Shown: positions 29,226-30,043 of the stretch, one piece after another
Position numbering within the stretch: position 1 is the first letter of the stretch
Layout: every line of letters starts with the position of its first letter
Made by a program: the position numbers and the translations under genes
Notes under the pieces: model-generated
What the model saw: the letters and a program-made list of their open reading frames with translations, nothing else
Told to the model about the DNA's origin: nothing
Database searches by the model: none
NCBI GenBank assembly: GCA_009731375.1
Contig: BJOX01000145.1
Location: 649,899 to 679,941, forward strand
Length of the DNA stretch: 30,043 nt
Source of the DNA: Paulinella micropora
Taxonomy: Eukaryota; Cercozoa; Imbricatea; Euglyphida
Reading direction: 5' to 3'

Positions 29226-29489
29226 NNNNNNNNNNNNNNNNNNNNNNNNNNNNNNNNNNNNNNNNNNNNNNNNNNNNNNNNNNNNNNNNNNNNNNNNNNN
29301 NNNNNNNNNNNNNNNNNNNNNNNNNNNNNNNNNNNNNNNNNNNNNNNNNNNNNNNNNNNNNNNNNNNNNNNNNNNNNNNNNNNNNNNNNNNNNNNNNNNN
29401 NNNNNNNNNNNNNNNNNNNNNNNNNNNNNNNNNNNNNNNNNNNNNNNNNNNNNNNNNNNNNNNNNNNNNNNNNNNNNNNNNNNNNNNNN
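29226..29489. other. Assembly gap (264 N)
   Basis: Run of N between poly-C and poly-A. The right end of the viral element may lie inside or beyond it. Confidence 0.99.
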
Positions 29490-29491
<2 letters not shown>

Positions 29492-29533
<42 letters not shown>

Positions 29534-29545
29534 TAAAAAAATATT
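29492..29545. repeat. Poly-A and (AAT)-like tract
   Basis: A-rich run followed by ATTAATAATAAT, the tail end of the adjacent - strand SINE. Confidence 0.8.
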
Positions 29546-29807
29546 AATAATAATATTAATAATAATAGTGCTTCTAAGTCAATGGCGAATGCATTTCTGC
29601 ACATGTGCCTCCATCGTCTCACCCGCGAGGGGAGTACGAAGATTTGACGATAGGCTCTACTGACACACCCGCAAGGCAGCTCCAAGCCTTCCAGACAGAC
29701 CAATACTTTCAAAGAAAATATCCTTTAAAAATACTGGCACCGACGGGAATCGAACTGGCGACACGTCCCAGATGGTAGAACTTGACCACTGGGCTATCGC
29801 GGTGCCA
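29546..29807 (-). repeat. SINE copy on - strand, complete
   Basis: Read on the - strand it starts with a tRNA-like head (GGCACCGCGATAGCCCAGTG near 29805, B-box-like AGTTCGATTCC, closing CGGTGCC), then the body with TACTCCCCTCGCGGGTGAGA, and ends in an (ATT)-type tail. GGCACCG/CGGTGCC pair perfectly as an acceptor stem, but the inner stems are weak. It lacks the doubled 33-bp unit of the left-hand copies and has a TATTTTCTTTGAAAGTATTG segment instead, so it is a related subfamily. Confidence 0.75.
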
Positions 29808-30043
29808 CTATTAATAAAAATATTAATAATAATAATAGTGCTTCTCAGTCAATGGCGAATGCATTTCTGCACATGTGCCTCCATCGTCTCACCCGCGAGG
29901 GGAGTACAAAGACTCGATTTGACGATAGGCTCTACTGACACCCCCGCAAGGCAGCTCCAAGCAGCCTTAACTAGCTTCCAGACAGACCAATACTTTCAAA
30001 GAAAATATCCTTTGAAAATACTGGCACCGACGGGAATCGAACT
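29808..30043 (-). repeat. Second tandem SINE copy on - strand, cut by window end
   Basis: Nearly identical to the previous copy and in the same orientation, with an extra AGCAGCCTTAACTAGC-like insertion near 29960. The tRNA-like head is only partly inside the window. Confidence 0.75.

Noticed and set aside
28913-29663. Pro-rich frames through poly-C and N
   Set aside because: Low-complexity and gap artefacts; the real coding here is PolB on the - strand up to about 29060.

Overview
The window comes from a nuclear genome of a eukaryote, most likely a protist or alga. The flanks are repeat-rich DNA with GT-AG style exon borders, long microsatellites, tRNA-derived SINE copies with (ATT)n tails and a piggyBac-family transposase in several exons. 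Four runs of N (461-1320, 9345-9354, 18349-18358, 29226-29489) show it is a scaffold from a draft assembly. The species cannot be read from the sequence.

Layout. 1-2205: tandem SINE copies on the + strand with (ATT)n tails and a gap. 2210-2431: a (CTA)n tract. About 2625-3546: short GC-rich exon-like blocks of an unrecognised host gene, separated by microsatellite-filled introns. 3550-6470: mostly non-coding. 6474-9317: a degraded piggyBac-like transposase, with its C-terminal Cys-rich domain at the far end. 8783-9021 and 11570-11805: two arms of a long inverted repeat enclosing AT-rich DNA, GA/GATA microsatellites and a gap.

11806 to about 29060 is the main find: an endogenous polinton-like virus (PLV, Maverick/virophage-related) of about 17 kb. 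It carries a coiled-coil protein, a gene interrupted by a small inversion, a retroviral-type integrase (-), a charged protein (-), a very long tail-fibre-like protein ending in an S74 intramolecular chaperone, a membrane protein, a small unknown protein, the FtsK/HerA-type packaging ATPase, a small basic protein, a coiled-coil/proline-rich protein, an adenain-like cysteine protease, the minor (penton) and major capsid proteins, a second fibre-like protein, a DUF3223-like protein, a short FGKxKGK protein (-), a class 3 lipase, and the C-terminal third of a protein-primed DNA polymerase B (-). Integrase near one end and PolB near the other is the Maverick-type layout. ATPase, protease, penton and MCP form the morphogenetic module that assembles an icosahedral particle. 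Fibre proteins and lipase would act in attachment and entry.

The element is decaying. Only the penton protein, lipase, DUF3223-like protein and some small ORFs are open from end to end. The integrase, ATPase, protease, fibre proteins and MCP each carry one or more frameshifts or in-frame stops, and PolB is cut off by simple-sequence DNA and a gap. Some single-base indels lie in A/T runs, so assembly error is possible for part of them. The viral block keeps its own signals: AT-rich promoter-like motifs before most + strand genes, hairpins at or just after stop codons, and an identical 27-bp leader directly before two start codons.

29060-30043: CATACCCC-type simple repeats, a poly-C tract, a gap, poly-A and two tandem SINE copies on the - strand.
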